Below, piece after piece: positions 1 to 11,494 of a stretch of 64,000 nt of DNA. Position 1 is the stretch's first letter. Each line of letters opens with the position of its first letter. The position numbers and the translations under genes are program-made. The notes below the pieces were generated by a model. It was not told the origin of the DNA. It did not search any database and saw only the letters and a program-made list of their open reading frames with translations. Origin of the DNA: Diploptera punctata (taxonomy: Eukaryota; Arthropoda; Insecta; Blattodea; Blaberidae); NCBI GenBank assembly GCA_030220185.1, contig JASPKZ010007545.1, positions 558,001-622,000 of the forward strand, written 5' to 3'.

Positions 1-822
1 TATCCATCGACATGACATTTCACCGGACACGAGCAGAGAGTTTACTTTAATAATACAAGGTGAATCCAAACTCTACCGACAAATTTTTACAAGTTGCTCA
101 GGAATGTTATGAGTGTTTTGATATAAGGGAACCATGATCTCTGGTTGTTCGGTACAGAGTAATTTCATTGTTTTTGGCTTGTAATACTCAACACTCTTCG
201 TATATGTTTACTCGGAGTATGTTTGTTTACAAATTACTCTATTACACTCTCTAATGTAATTGGTCTAACTTTCCGCCTCCATGATCACGATAAACTACAC
301 AGCGACGCCTCATGGACTATCGCACCCGTTCTTGAATCCCAGGGGATTGACACACATTTCTCAGTGGCTGATACAGTCTCATCAATCCTGTTCATACACG
401 ATTCGAGATGTCACATACCAGAGGCTCTTCATATGATCCCATGGGCAGCCCTGTCCAACGCGGAGCCCGCGGGCACCATGGCGCCCAAAATATTTTTTGA
501 CACCCGTCGGACATCTTGCCATATTTTGTTCAAAACAGTTTGTGATAAACTCGAAGGTTAATTGAATAATTTTGAATTTTAAATGTATATGGAAACCAAC
601 TAATATAGCCTATTAATATTTTAGACAACAATAAATATGTTGTTCATTCCACGAAACGTTGGCGACGTTTCCACTTCTCTGTAAACCGACTTGGCAACAA
701 TGCTTCAAACATTCAGTTTAATATTACTTGAAAGCTTCTAAAATTCATTGTTATTGTTCGCTTAATCAGTTTACATCTGCATTCTATCGGGATCAGTAGT
801 ATATTCAATGCTACGTTATAAG
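1..822. other. Unassigned AT-rich sequence
   Basis: No gene is recognised. An open frame at 223-561 (112 codons) has no domain I know and atypical composition, so I do not call it a gene. A short GC-rich block at about 447-489 (CAGCCCTGTCC, then GCCCGCGGGC) resembles the terminus of some hAT elements, but no matching opposite end was found. Confidence 0.5.
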
Positions 823-1404
823 TAATGCCATGAGTGATTTCCAATTTATCTAGAGGATTTGAAATCAAGAGTGGCAATTGTTAGGTCTATTTAACGAATA
901 AAATTACGCTATTTACTCAAAGGTCATTATTTAAAATAGTTACCGGCATTTTAAAATATTTATATATTTAATGTAAACGGCGATGTTTGAAAATATATCA
1001 GAAATGTGTGGTTATGTATATTCACTGCAAATTGATCATATTATTTACTGCCAAATAGGAATCGCAATATTATAAGAATGCAACTTTGTGGAGAAATAAT
1101 GAAACACATCAAAATGTATATTATAATCAACATTATAGGTTATTCATTTATTTTTTGACTAAATAACTAAGTAAAATCAAGGAATCTGTTCATTACATAC
1201 TATATTCAATGTATTTGTTGGAGAAAAATAATGTTCTGAGCTGTTCAGATTATTAAAAAGGAGGAACTTTCTTTATTACAAAAGCACGAGCTCTTAAACA
1301 GAAATCGATAAAGAGCGAGGTGAAAAATACTGTCATTCGTTGTGAAACAAAATTCATTGAAACGTGATTGGTCATTGACTACCATTTGGAGCATGAGTTA
1401 AATA
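823..1404 (+). repeat. Unknown ~600-bp repeat unit, copy 1
   Basis: First of three related copies (the others are at 1456-2067 and 9069-9762). Shared landmarks in order are a GTAATGCCATGAGTGATTT-type start, TTTAACGAATA, an AATATTTATATA run, GTAAACGGCGATG, CAATATTATAAGAATGCA, and a 3' block with GTGATTGGTCATTGAC followed by CATGAGTTAAA. No long open frame or recognisable terminus is visible. The ATTGG boxes near the 3' end are inverted CCAAT motifs, so a promoter or LTR-like origin is possible but unproven. Confidence 0.7.
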
Positions 1405-1455
1405 ATCATAAATAATTTTATTTCCAAAATTCCAAATCACTTCGTGACTCGTTAA

Positions 1456-2067
1456 TTTATCAATGATTTTGAAATCACTCGTGACATTTGTTAGTACTAT
1501 TTAACGAATACAATTAAGCTGTTTACTAATAATCATTATTTAAATGTAGTTACCGTAATTTAAAATATTTATATACATAATGTAAATGGCGATGACTGAA
1601 AACAAATTATAAATATCTGGTTATGTTTCATTTCTTTATTCACTGCAACTTGATCGCAATCAGCAATAATTCACTGGATCCCAATATTATAAGAATGCAT
1701 CCTAGTGCAGAAAAAATAAATACATCAAACTTTATATTACAACCAATATTATAGGTTATTAATTTATTTTTTTTAGTATACAGCTCATTAAAAACATTAT
1801 TTAAAACAGAATTATTGAACACGCGATTATCTAATTTGTAGTCCAAAGGCATCTGTTCATTATTTGCTATATTCAATGTATTCGTTGCAGAGTCAGTCAC
1901 AGTAAAATAATGCACAGACGGTCCAAAATATTAAAAATTTATTTATCACCAAAGCAGGAGCTGGTAAAGACATCAATAAAGAGGGAGGTAAAACACGACT
2001 TTCATTGGCTGTAAAACAAAATATACTGAAAAGTGATTGGTCATTGACTCCCAATTGAGGCATGAGT
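1456..2067 (+). repeat. Unknown ~600-bp repeat unit, copy 2 (tandem)
   Basis: Lies about 50 bp downstream of copy 1 in the same orientation and carries the same ordered landmarks, including AATGGCGATGA, CAATATTATAAGAATGCA, a TTCATTGGCTGTAAAAC box and GTGATTGGTCATTGAC with CATGAGTTAAA at the end. Divergence from copy 1 is substantial (many substitutions and indels), so the duplication is old. A 91-codon minus-strand open frame (1640-1915) inside it is not conserved in the other copies. Confidence 0.7.
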
Positions 2068-2140
2068 TAAACTGTCAGTCTAATTAATTTATAGTTCTTT
2101 GGAATTATTCCCTTATTAAGCAGTACTCTCTATCAATTAT

Positions 2141-2450
2141 CCATCTATAGTAATTCTGCCCAAAGGCAGGTCTTTCACTGCAATCATGGCATTTTCATGC
2201 TATGCTTTGCAGCTTTACTAGGGATTTATAGGTGTGGTAGCTTCCCGTTGCTTTCCACATCGGTGAAGGATAATAAATTGTGATAAAGATAAGGGTGATG
2301 ATGATGATGGCCGGATGATTTTCGGGGACCGAAGGGCCCTACGCTTCCTGAAATTTGTCTTACAGGTGAGGAAAAACCCCGAAAAAACCTCACCTAGTAG
2401 CGCTTCCCGACCGGAAATCGAACCCGGGCCCGCTGCGTGTGACAAGCTTT
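2141..2450 (-). mobile_element. SINE-A copy, 5'-truncated, perfect 10-bp target duplication
   Basis: tRNA-derived SINE on the minus strand. Its 3' tail with the CTGCC...GGCAG hairpin lies at the low-coordinate end. The head keeps the B-box region (GGGCCCGGGTTCGAT-like) but lacks the A box. TATCAATTAT is repeated exactly at 2131-2140 and 2451-2460, so both borders are well defined and the 5' truncation happened during insertion. It sits just upstream of the BED-finger relic of a hAT element. Confidence 0.9.
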
Positions 2451-2535
2451 TATCAATTATATATTCTTTAATATGGCTAAAATGCAAACGTCTTACGTTT
2501 TTAACAGTGAATAAGGGAAACAGTATTGTATTATT

Positions 2536-2700
2536 GGATATAGAGGAAAACCAGTGTGTTTACTGTGTAATTATAGTGTTTCTCTCCCTAAAAAAAGTAA
2601 CATAGAGCGACATTTTTCAACCAATCACAAACATTTCAACAGTGAGTCTCTCGTTAATTCTGAAATGAGGAAACACAAAGTTAAAGACTTACCCAGTTAC
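2536..2700 (+). pseudogene. BED-type zinc finger relic of a hAT (ZBED/GTF2IRD2-like) transposase
   Basis: Translating from 2536 without requiring ATG gives a frame containing PVCLLCNYSVSLPKKSN, IERHFSTNH and SEMRKHK, ending in a stop near 2700. The Cys-x2-Cys, the PKKSN-IERHF linker and His-x3-4-His spacing are those of the BED finger at the N terminus of ZBED5/GTF2IRD2-like hAT transposases, which bind transposon ends in the nucleus. Later parts of the same protein type occur at 3925-5060 and 6688-7215 on the same strand. The gene is broken by stops, frameshifts and insertions; I see no functional protein. Confidence 0.6.
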
Positions 2701-3312
2701 TAATAATCCATATATAACTTTTATACAAGGTTTATACACGTCTCAGTTGAAAATTCTTACTAATAAACACTGTATTAGCTGTTCAGTGTATGAGAGATGT
2801 GCAACTTTACATGGGAATCGTTATACATATCCCCAGCCTTGTTTAAGGATTGTATAACTAGACAAATGGTCGGACTTCAAGATCAACTGATTGTTTTCTT
2901 ATGATATGAATGAAAGTTTCCTTAAATTGAAACCCAAAATGCAAACACTTTAACGATACTGTTTGACTGGATGCACAGGGCATAAATAATCTTAATAAAG
3001 CTCTGGGTAGGAAAAAAAAAAAGGATCATAAAAATGGCTTATCGTTAGCACTCTTCCCTCGATTAGGCCTAACAATATTTTAAAAAATTGAAACATTGAT
3101 CCACAAAAGAATATGTTATACAATGATGTTCTGTAGACTAGATTTAACCTGAATGTAGTTTAAAAAAATGCTTCATAATAATATGTTAAAGAAAACTTTT
3201 CTTGCAATCTCTAATACATCACACACACATTCACCCAGTAAGCCAGCAACCGATATAAAAATGTATTTAATTATAGAGGTGCTACTATTGAAGCAAGCTA
3301 TATGTTAACTTG
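2701..3312. other. Unassigned spacer inside the decayed hAT
   Basis: Separates the BED finger from the next recognisable transposase block. No frame with transposase similarity is seen. It may be decayed hAT sequence or an unrecognised insertion. Confidence 0.4.
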
Positions 3313-3380
3313 GTAGTCTCGTGGTTAGAGCATCTGACTACGGTCCGTGAGGTCGTAGGTTCGATTCCCGATCAAACTAC
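3313..3380 (+). tRNA. tRNA-like pseudogene or SINE head
   Basis: The sequence has GTGGTTAGAGCAT (A-box-like), TCTGACTACGGTC (like the anticodon arm of tRNA-Arg-ACG) and a perfect B box GGTTCGATTCC. The outer GTAGT pairs with ACTAC. The span is only 68 nt, the T stem pairs poorly and the anticodon stem is degenerate, so it is probably a decayed tRNA-derived sequence rather than a working tRNA. Confidence 0.35.
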
Positions 3381-3924
3381 AATGCTTTTTTCGCTTAAAA
3401 CATTATTCTGTTATCGGTAACATTTTCTACTATTTTAAACGTTTTCTAATGCATCTTAAAACACTGCATATAATTAATAAGTAATGGGAAAAACTATATT
3501 AGTTTCCAAGAATTGTTCGAAATTCTTGTCGTTAGATGGCAGCACATTATCTGTGAAACCAATTGTACGACATATTTGACATAGCGTAAAGGGAAATGTA
3601 GATAAATTAAAACACTTATTTTTTCCGTACCTCTTCAATTAAGGAATCTTAGTAATTCTTATCCATATTCATTTCTTACATAATCACTAGTTGTTGATGT
3701 TTTATTTCTGTTACAAACTGCGCGTAATATTGTTCTGACGTCATTATGATGACGAATATGTGACGTATTGTGTGTATCTGTTGTTTTGTTATGTAGCTCC
3801 GACACAACGTTTATTAGTAAGGAAATTATACGTGATCTACATAATGCTTATATATCGTATAATTAAACAACTGATGAAAGCCTGTATAAGAGATTTTTAT
3901 TAGTAAGACTGTAAGAATCTAAAT
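3381..3924. other. Unassigned AT-rich spacer
   Basis: No open frame, repeat or RNA feature recognised between the tRNA-like sequence and the next hAT block. Confidence 0.4.
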
Positions 3925-5060
3925 TAACATTGCAACAGAGTGCGTTCACAAAACCTATTCAGCAAAGTAGTAACGTGACAATAGCTTCTTACAAAATCCG
4001 TCATGTGTTAGCTTAATCGGAAAAAAAATCAATGATACGGAAGTAGTCAAAGAAATAATGATCAGTGCCGCAGAATGTCTGTTCGATGACCATGAAGATA
4101 AATCTGGACTCATGCCTTCCATCTAAGGTCTTAGCGGGTTGAAAGGATTTCTAATATCTTGGCATCTCAGTTAACATCAGGATTTGCAATCATGTGAATT
4201 GCTTTTACTTAATTTTCATAAAAGTGGTGATATATGAGATGTTTCACAATTGTGTCCATTCATTAGAATGGATTTTTTTGCGATTTTACAGTAAAGGAAG
4301 ATTTTGTTAAATTACTGCCACTTCTTGAACGTACTAGGGGAGAGGACTTATTTAAAGCATTCCTCAATTTTATAAAAGTTACTAACTTGCCACTTTCAAA
4401 ACTTGTTGCTATAACAACAGACAATGACAGGTAGGAATAATGGGTTTCTTGCTCTTTGTGGTAAGGATGAGTCATTTCTCGAATTTATTTCTTATCACTT
4501 CACTTATCCACCATGAAGCTTTATGGGCAAATTTTTTGAAGTTTGGCCATATCATGAATGTAGTAATCCCTGTGATACACTTCATCAGATTGTCTTCTAC
4601 TCGTCATACATTGTTCAGAAATCTTTAGAATTTGTCACATGCTGGGCATGGTAACGTAATTCTTCATGCAGACATTCTGCTGTCATTTCAACGAGATTAG
4701 GATCATGTACCGGTAATATTATCAGTAACTTGATGAGAATCATTATTACTAGATTTATATTTCTTGGCAAATATCACCTCAAAATTAAATGAGTTAAATA
4801 TAGAATTACAAGGGAAAGATCATAATATCTCCGGCATTATTAGTGCAGTAAATGCATTTCAAAGGAAACTCAAGCTTTGGATTTCACATTTAAACATCAA
4901 CTCCCTTTCACACTTTCCAACTTTGAAATCTAATGTGGAAAGATTAAAGTTAAAGTGCAGTGAATGTGATCTTCCAACTTTTGCTCAGCAAATTCAAAAC
5001 CTTTTCACGAAATTTGGTAACAGGTTTAGTCAGTTTTTATACTTACACCTGTGACACTAT
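3925..5060 (+). pseudogene. Central part of decayed hAT (ZBED/GTF2IRD2-like) transposase
   Basis: Several broken frames on one strand follow the order of the family. Near 3930-4110 there is TIASYKIRHVLA and, across a frameshift, ISAAECLFDD. At 4282-4431 there is KEDFVKLLPLLERTRGEDLF followed by LVAITTDNDR, the region before the second catalytic block. At 4440-4628 there is LIHHEALWANFLKF with HIMNVV and HFIRL, matching the conserved 'IHQEALCAK...HVM..V...VNFIR' block. At 4764-5054 there is ITSKLNELNIELQGKDHNIS then NAFQRKLKLW, matching the 'LNELN.KLQGK' block. Stops and frameshifts make it non-functional. The frame ends at a piggyBac-like insertion and resumes at 6688. Confidence 0.65.
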
Positions 5061-5064
5061 TTAA

Positions 5065-6683
5065 AGGGTCCCTTTAGTGTCCGAATTAAATTTTTATTCA
5101 CTTTCTTTAGTTTTTCATGATATATGAACAACTTTATGAATAAAGTAGCCCAAAATTATGTTAAATAATGTTGTGTTTATTGGTTGTCTAGAAATGACCG
5201 TGACATACATGTAGCGCTAGGCACAAATGGGAGCAAAAATTAATAACATTAAACACACCATGTAACTTATCATTCACATAATTAACTTTAGGAAATAAAT
5301 TATTTCAGTCATTTACGGGGTGTAAAACACAGAAAAGCAATCAATTCACAATCCCACGTCACATTTAGGACATTGCTTTACCAAAATTCTTCTCTATATC
5401 AATGGTCTAGGCCATTGATGTATGTCAAAATCCACAAGATATCCTTTAGGGGACTTTATGTTCGAATCGAACGGATTTTCCTCTTATAAACTGATTCAAC
5501 CCATATATTTTCAGGCACAAAGAAAGCACCAAACTTACACTTTAAGTTGATTTATAAGCGGTTTATTTTCCACAGTTTGTCTTTGATTTCAGGTTTGAAG
5601 TCATCATTTTTAGAAAAATGTACGAATCTCAAGATCTGTTCAAACCTATTCCTTCTCATTGCATTGGTAACTATTTTATTGTGAGTGTCATCATTATTCT
5701 CCCAATACATTCTCTTAGAAGGTAATTTTCATTGTACCCAGTAAAAACCAGAATAGCGACAAAACATCTAATTTCTTCTGCAGATATGTTGTGACAGTTA
5801 TTGTGTAATCCATATCTATTAGATTCTTCTACTATGAAGTCAGTACTTTCGTCAGTGAGAATTGGTTCTAAAGCTTCATTTCAATTTTTTCTTCATGTGA
5901 AGGGAAATTACTAGCTTCAAAATCTCCATTGATATTTAGATAACCGCCGTCCACCCAATGTACATATTTTGTGTACTGTAAATAGGATACCGGAGGAACT
6001 TATGTTTCTGCTGCACCTGGCAGGGAAGTTGCTTCATTTTGCCCTGGTTCAGGTGTATTTCTCTTCCATCGGCAGTTCTTACTTCAGCCTCAGAAAGGAT
6101 CTCTTTTCCACTATGATTATTAGGAGTCAAACCTGAATCTTCATCTCCTGAATCTTCATTGATCAAGGCATTAGAATCAGGAGGAGCAATGAAAATATCT
6201 CTGAGTCATCATTTTCCTCGCCAAATAAAGTGTCTAAAGCTTCCTTCACTGTAAATCCCGGTGCTAGGTTATTTGCAAGTTCCATAAAAATAAACAAATA
6301 TCCTAAATTCTACTGCCATAAAATTATTTTAAAAGAAATAACATTTTATAAATTATACTGGGGAATATAAACTGGCATTTGATATAGAAATCTGCTTACA
6401 TTACGGCCTAGCGTAACATTTATGTTACAGCAAACTTCAGCAATAACCTGTGCCAACTCTAAGTATGCATAACAACTGAATGTACCAGATTATTATCCAA
6501 TTTTCAAAATTTTTGAATATAATAAATTTCATTATTTGATATATTATTTCATTTATACTTATTCTTCGTCCATGGTGTAATATAAATTATGCAATCCGAA
6601 AATTAGTGAGTGATACATAATTATGCATCCACAGTTTCACACTATGAACTGATAGAAAGAAAAACAAACACCGGACTGAAGGG
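5065..6683 (-). mobile_element. Decayed piggyBac-like element inserted in the hAT
   Basis: Minus-strand frames, broken by stops, give blocks in piggyBac/PGBD order: an acidic N-terminal stretch (6166-5936 contains EDSGDEDSG-type repeats), then ILTDESTDFIVEESNRYG, ISAEEIRCFVAIL and VFTGYN, and later GYLVDFDIHQ. These match the 'I.DELI..IV..TN.YA', 'EI..F.AIL...G' and 'GY...F..YQ' blocks of that family. TTAA stands at 5061-5064 and at 6684-6687, the expected piggyBac target. The ends are roughly inverted (CCCTTTAGTGTCCG left, CCCTTCAGTCCGGTG right), with five extra bases at the left. Flanking sequence on both sides belongs to the same hAT transposase. The family call is moderate. Confidence 0.5.
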
Positions 6684-6687
6684 TTAA

Positions 6688-7215
6688 ACTTTCTGGAACG
6701 CTACAATGTGCAAAATACATAAACATTATTCTGTCAACAATGGGTTTGGGGTGTTAGTGTTTAAAGATGCAGGTGTTACATTTATATACCGCTGGACACT
6801 AATGGGTATAATAATCTATTCCCTTCTGTTGATGTTAGTGAGCTTAGTGGGAGCGTTTGTGAAATATTCAGAAAGTATAATCTTCCAGAATTAGAAATGA
6901 AATTTTAAATCTTCAAGAAGACATGTCTTGAAATTCCTCCTATGCAATTTGCAGCAATTTCTGGACTTTCGTGGATAGGAATAAATATCCCACTGTCGTT
7001 AGTGTTGCTCTGCAAATTTATTGTTTGTTTGGTTCGACATACCATTGCGAAGTAGCTTTTTTCATCTATGAGCATCATCAAAATTAAATACCGATCTTGA
7101 ATGACTGACTCGCATTGATTGACGAATTAAGGACAGCGTGTTCCAGCTATACACTAGACTTTTCTCAATTAGCGGCGAACATAGTACGTCAAATTTCACA
7201 CAAGTTTGGAAGTTA
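6688..7215 (+). pseudogene. C-terminal (hATC dimerisation) relic of the split hAT transposase
   Basis: Resumes the hAT protein after the piggyBac-like insertion. A frame near 6850-6900 gives SVCEIFRKYNLPELEMKI. Around 7025-7110 the sequence reads CLFGSTYHCEVAF then, after one surplus T, SSMSIIKIKYRS followed by TDSH. This is the hATC signature 'FGSTY.CE.AFS.MN.IK.K.RS.LTD.HL'. The extra T in the T-run and in-frame stops show it is a pseudogene. Together with 2536-5060 it indicates one old element more than 4 kb long including later insertions. Confidence 0.65.
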
Positions 7216-7290
7216 AATATTATTTGTATTTAAAAGAGAATATGTCACTTTAAAATCTTTTCATTACATTATTATAATTACTATAATTTT

Positions 7291-7530
<240 letters not shown>

Positions 7531-8100
7531 CTACTGTGGCTGTGGCAGGATTTGTGATATGGTGGTAGCGGAATTGATACTTGGCGCTCGCGCTTCGATA
7601 GATATCAGTCAGATACGCCCTTGTACACAAGAACGTTGGACAGCGGTGTCCAAGGATATTTAAATCTAGTACTACGAATACATCTTTACCCAATATATTC
7701 ATCAAGGTATTCCTTAATATTCACTGCAAAATCTGCTTATGTCCCATGTTTTTGAAATCACATAAATATACGAATTTTGGCAAGGAGGGCTTCGCACAAA
7801 ACCTAAAGAATTAAAATACCCGTTAGTGAGCCCACCGGATACTATGGGCCCCTTATATCTAAATATTCAGAAAATATCCCTGAACAACGTGTGAAACTAT
7901 TATGCTATTTTTGTAATTGTGGATATATGTAATCGTGGACACGAATTCCATTTATGAACTGCGAATTGTATGCCCTTTCTTCGCTGATGTGACTTTATGT
8001 TTTTTACACACCTGTATGGCCTATATGAGCATTAGTAATTCATGATAATTTAATAACAGTTCGTTAATACAAATATAGAGAATTTTTAAATTCTACGGAG

Positions 8101-8146
<46 letters not shown>

Positions 8147-9068
8147 AATAGAGAGAGAAAGAGAGAGAGAGAAAAAAACGTTTAGGGAGGTTATAAACTT
8201 TCTGTTCTCAGTCAACGCCGTAATATCGCGGCTAGAGGTTTCCGTTAGCATATTGGAACAAATGGAAAATAATTCAGGAGCAATAACTAACAAACTGTAT
8301 GGCCTTTGAAACCGGTAGTTTCAATGCCACATTCAGAAACATTTTCAATTGGCTCATATCATCAGCCAACTGAATAAAATTCGTATCTCCGATATCAAAC
8401 TCCCTAAAATTCATCGGAATATTATTCTCCAACCCACGTCTAGGTATAATAGCCTCACTATTATGGTTGTCCAGCGGCTCGCTTTGTCTCCCCGCAGCTG
8501 TTGTATATAATTAAATACAAAGATGCCGACTACCGCCACTAGAATAATTCAGCATGTTAATCACTGTCGAGCATTGTCGCGCGCCGCCCGCCATAGTGAG
8601 ACGATAATAATCCTAATGGCAATTTTCCCTACTATTTTTATGAAAATTTCGAAGGCATATTAAACTTCTTCCATTCTCCATTAATTTTTTTTTCTTCTGG
8701 GGTCGAATTTTGTTATTAATATCCTATCTTCTAATAATTTCATGTTGCTTTCTTCCCCTAACTTAGGAATCTCTTTTGGACCTGTAGAGAAGTACAGGCA
8801 TGATTATCGTTTTTATAAATTTTATTACGTATATTGTTCGACAAACGCCACGAACATATTGGACTTTCAGGTGCACAGAGTTAATTCATTTCTGTTTTCC
8901 TGCTAACATATATAACACCGACTGCTGAAATATGACCTGCTACTTCTTAGAATTTCATCACTTATATGTTAACACGAGATCTATGATATTCATATTCTCT
9001 TCTAATTTCACCGTCCAAGAATTTTCTTCGCCTGCAAAGTACATCGATATTAATCAGAAACTTATCAT
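7531..9068. other. Unassigned region with a (GA)n microsatellite
   Basis: No gene or mobile element recognised. A GA-rich microsatellite runs from 8101 to about 8173. A moderately GC-rich stretch near 8570-8600 (GCGCGCCGCCCGCC) stands out from the AT-rich background. Confidence 0.5.
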
Positions 9069-9762
9069 AAGTAATGCCACGAGTGATTTACAATTTATCT
9101 AGAGAATTTGGAAATGAAGAGTGGCATTTGTTAGGACAATTTAATGAATAAAATTAAGCTGTTTACTCAAAAATAATTATTTAAATATAGTTATTTTAAA
9201 AATATTTATATATATCATGTAAACGGCGATGTTTGAAAACAAATGAGAAACGATCGGTACGCTTCATTTGCTTCTTTTGTTCGTCACTGCAACCATATCA
9301 TATTATTTATTGCCAAAGGAACGCAATATTGTAAGAATGCACTCTAGTGGAGAAAAAAATGAAACACATCAAACTGTAAATTAATTCATTTCTGATGTCC
9401 TATGATGTAAATATAACAATTATATTTTTCTGAAAAAAAATACATTTAAGAAACTGCAAACTGTGGTTTCTTTTTTTTTGTGGTATAATCAATTGCTACA
9501 ATTTTTTATATTAACCCCCGCATGCGGTATGTGTTGACATTCATGCACTATATATACAATCTATTAGCCGTTTTTTCTTAGTGAATCGGTCACTGCATAA
9601 TGATGCAATGACCTATTCAGAATGTTAAAAAGGAGGTGTTTTCTTTATTATGATAAACTTTAGTAGGTAAATTTTAGGCGAAACACGGCTGTCATTGGTT
9701 GTAAATAAGAAATCATTGTAACGTGATTGGTCATTGACTCCCATTTGCGGCATGAGTTAAAT
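9069..9762 (+). repeat. Unknown ~600-bp repeat unit, copy 3
   Basis: Dispersed copy of the unit at 823-1404 and 1456-2067. It starts with GTAATGCCACGAGTGATTT, includes TGTAAACGGCGATGTTTGA and GCAATATTGTAAGAATGCA, and ends with TCATTGGTTGTAAAT, GTGATTGGTCATTGAC and CATGAGTTAAA. About 100-200 bp of unrelated AT-rich sequence sits in the middle (around 9380-9600). The conserved ATTGGT boxes are kept here. Confidence 0.7.
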
Positions 9763-10237
9763 AGTCTATGAAAGTCTAATCCAGAATCAGCAGCAAACTC
9801 CAGAAGTAGTGATGAATCAATTACTTATAAACATTAAAAATCAAGCAATTAGCGTATTATTATCAAAAGCATACATTCTACCAAGAATAAAATAAATAAT
9901 TTGCGAATACTCTTACTAATATAATACCACAAAGGTGACGTATATATTGCTTAATTGGATAGAAAATGTTCTTTATCCAAATGACTAATATCTGTCATTT
10001 AGGCCTACCACTCAATTTCATTCTATTGACGCAGTTTAACCTCCCGATTTATAGGTAATTTTGCGTGCCAAACGGGCCTTATAGTGGCACAATGACACGA
10101 CTATGGATCACACACATGCTTTTTTGACCACAGAAGTGCATGGCAGGCCTCCCCGAATGAGGAATCAGCTCAATGCCAAAGCTCTTCCGAGACAAATTAA
10201 AATTAAGACGAAACACACCTTTCACACGCACATTCAT

Positions 10238-10425
10238 ACTAAACACGGCGAATATGATAATAGCGATTATAATGGCCAGATGATTTTCGTAGACCGTTGG
10301 GCCTTATAGTGTTTTGACTTTTTTATTACAGATGAGGAATAAACCCGAAATAAAACATCACACAATAAACTTGTTTCGACCGGGAATCAAACAAGTGCAC
10401 GCTGCGTTACGAGGTAGCGACGGTG
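10238..10425 (-). mobile_element. SINE-A fragment
   Basis: Minus-strand fragment. From the high-coordinate end it shows TACCTCGTAACGCAGCGTG (tRNA-related head), a decayed B box region, AAAACACTATAAGGCCCAACG and GGTCTACGAAAATCATC. The 3' hairpin tail is absent. Highly diverged from the full copies. Confidence 0.65.
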
Positions 10426-10945
10426 GATCATTTAGGCCTATAGAACACAAAAATGATGCAGTGTGCTGAATAAATTATTGAATTCAAAACTAGAAATAAG
10501 TATCTCAATGAAATGTATGATTGACTAATAAAATATAGTTGAAAAGTGGATGACGATTTTAATATTTTGGCTTCTACTCATATTTTATGCTTCTAAAGAC
10601 TGTATATTTTGACAAATTTCGAGCTATAAATCTACTGATGAAACTGGAGCCAGATATTCGTCATTTGTTTCCACAACTTTATTCTGGGGATCGTTTATTG
10701 TACTATGTCAAAATATGAAAAATAATTTCCTCATCTAGACTTCCATTGGAATTAAACAAATTATGCAGTCTATTCTAGAGGAAATATTACAATATTCACA
10801 GATGTATTCGACAAATCAAGAAAAAAAGGTTGATATAACCATAGTTCTCAGTTATTGTTTGTTTATTAAGAGCTGCATATCTTCAACTCTTAGCACACTG
10901 GTAAGAAACAAATTAAATGTTGCAGGTAGATATTATACGTACTAT

Positions 10946-11025
10946 GTCCACCGCTGTGGTCCCGAGGTAGAGTGCTGACTTATCACGCAGCGGGACCGGG
11001 TTTATTTCAACTATCACTCCCCAAG
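10946..11025 (+). mobile_element. SINE-A head fragment
   Basis: Begins GTCCACCGCTGTGGTCCCG and continues through CACGCAGCGGGACCGGG, matching the first ~65 bp of SINE-A, then diverges before the body. A 3'-truncated or decayed copy. Confidence 0.7.
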
Positions 11026-11181
11026 TGAAGAGGGAACCAGTCATATTATGTAAAATATGTTTAAGTTTTGTGAAGTGAAATTATTTCTTTTTTTTTTTTT
11101 TATACCGTGCTCCATTTTCATGTTTTCAGTCAGTGAGCTCTAAGTCTGGTCTTACATTTTTCCTCTATATATACTAGCGAC

Positions 11182-11480
11182 TTTGTAGGAAGCCAGATAT
11201 AATAAGAACAGTTAAGTCTCGTAGACTGCAATGGGCAGGACATGTTGCACGTATGGGGAATGAAAGACTTACATGGAAGCTTCTTGTAGGAAAGCCAGAG
11301 GGAAAACGCCCAGTTGGTAGACCAAGAATGAGGTGGGAGAATAACATTAACTATGATTTGGGGGAGGTGGATTATACAGGGGATGATTGGAAAGCATTAG
11401 CTCAGGATAGGGATGTATGGAGAGCTTTCGTCCGCGCGGCCATGAACCTACGGGTTCGATAGTGCCAGTGAGTAAGTAAG
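11182..11480 (+). mobile_element. LINE L-A 3' end, 5'-truncated insertion with 14-bp target duplication
   Basis: Non-LTR retrotransposon 3' fragment. The frame at 11253-11462 carries LTWKLLVGKPEGKRPVGRPR, MRWENNI, YTGDDWKALAQDRDVWRAF and ends at TAG, the C-terminal tail found downstream of the reverse transcriptase in this LINE family. The 3' end is AGTGCCAGTGAGTAAGTAAG. TATATACTAGCGAC occurs exactly at 11168-11181 and 11481-11494, so this is a complete 299-bp target-primed insertion. The fragment frame is intact over 69 codons, suggesting fairly recent insertion, but it encodes no enzyme by itself. Confidence 0.9.
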
Positions 11481-11494
11481 TATATACTAGCGAC

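Noticed and set aside
223..561. 112-codon open frame as a possible gene
   Set aside because: No recognisable domain, no supporting splice or promoter evidence, and part of it covers a GC-rich block that looks repeat-derived.
3313..3380. Functional tRNA-Arg
   Set aside because: Too short, with poorly paired anticodon and T stems; kept only as a tRNA-like sequence.
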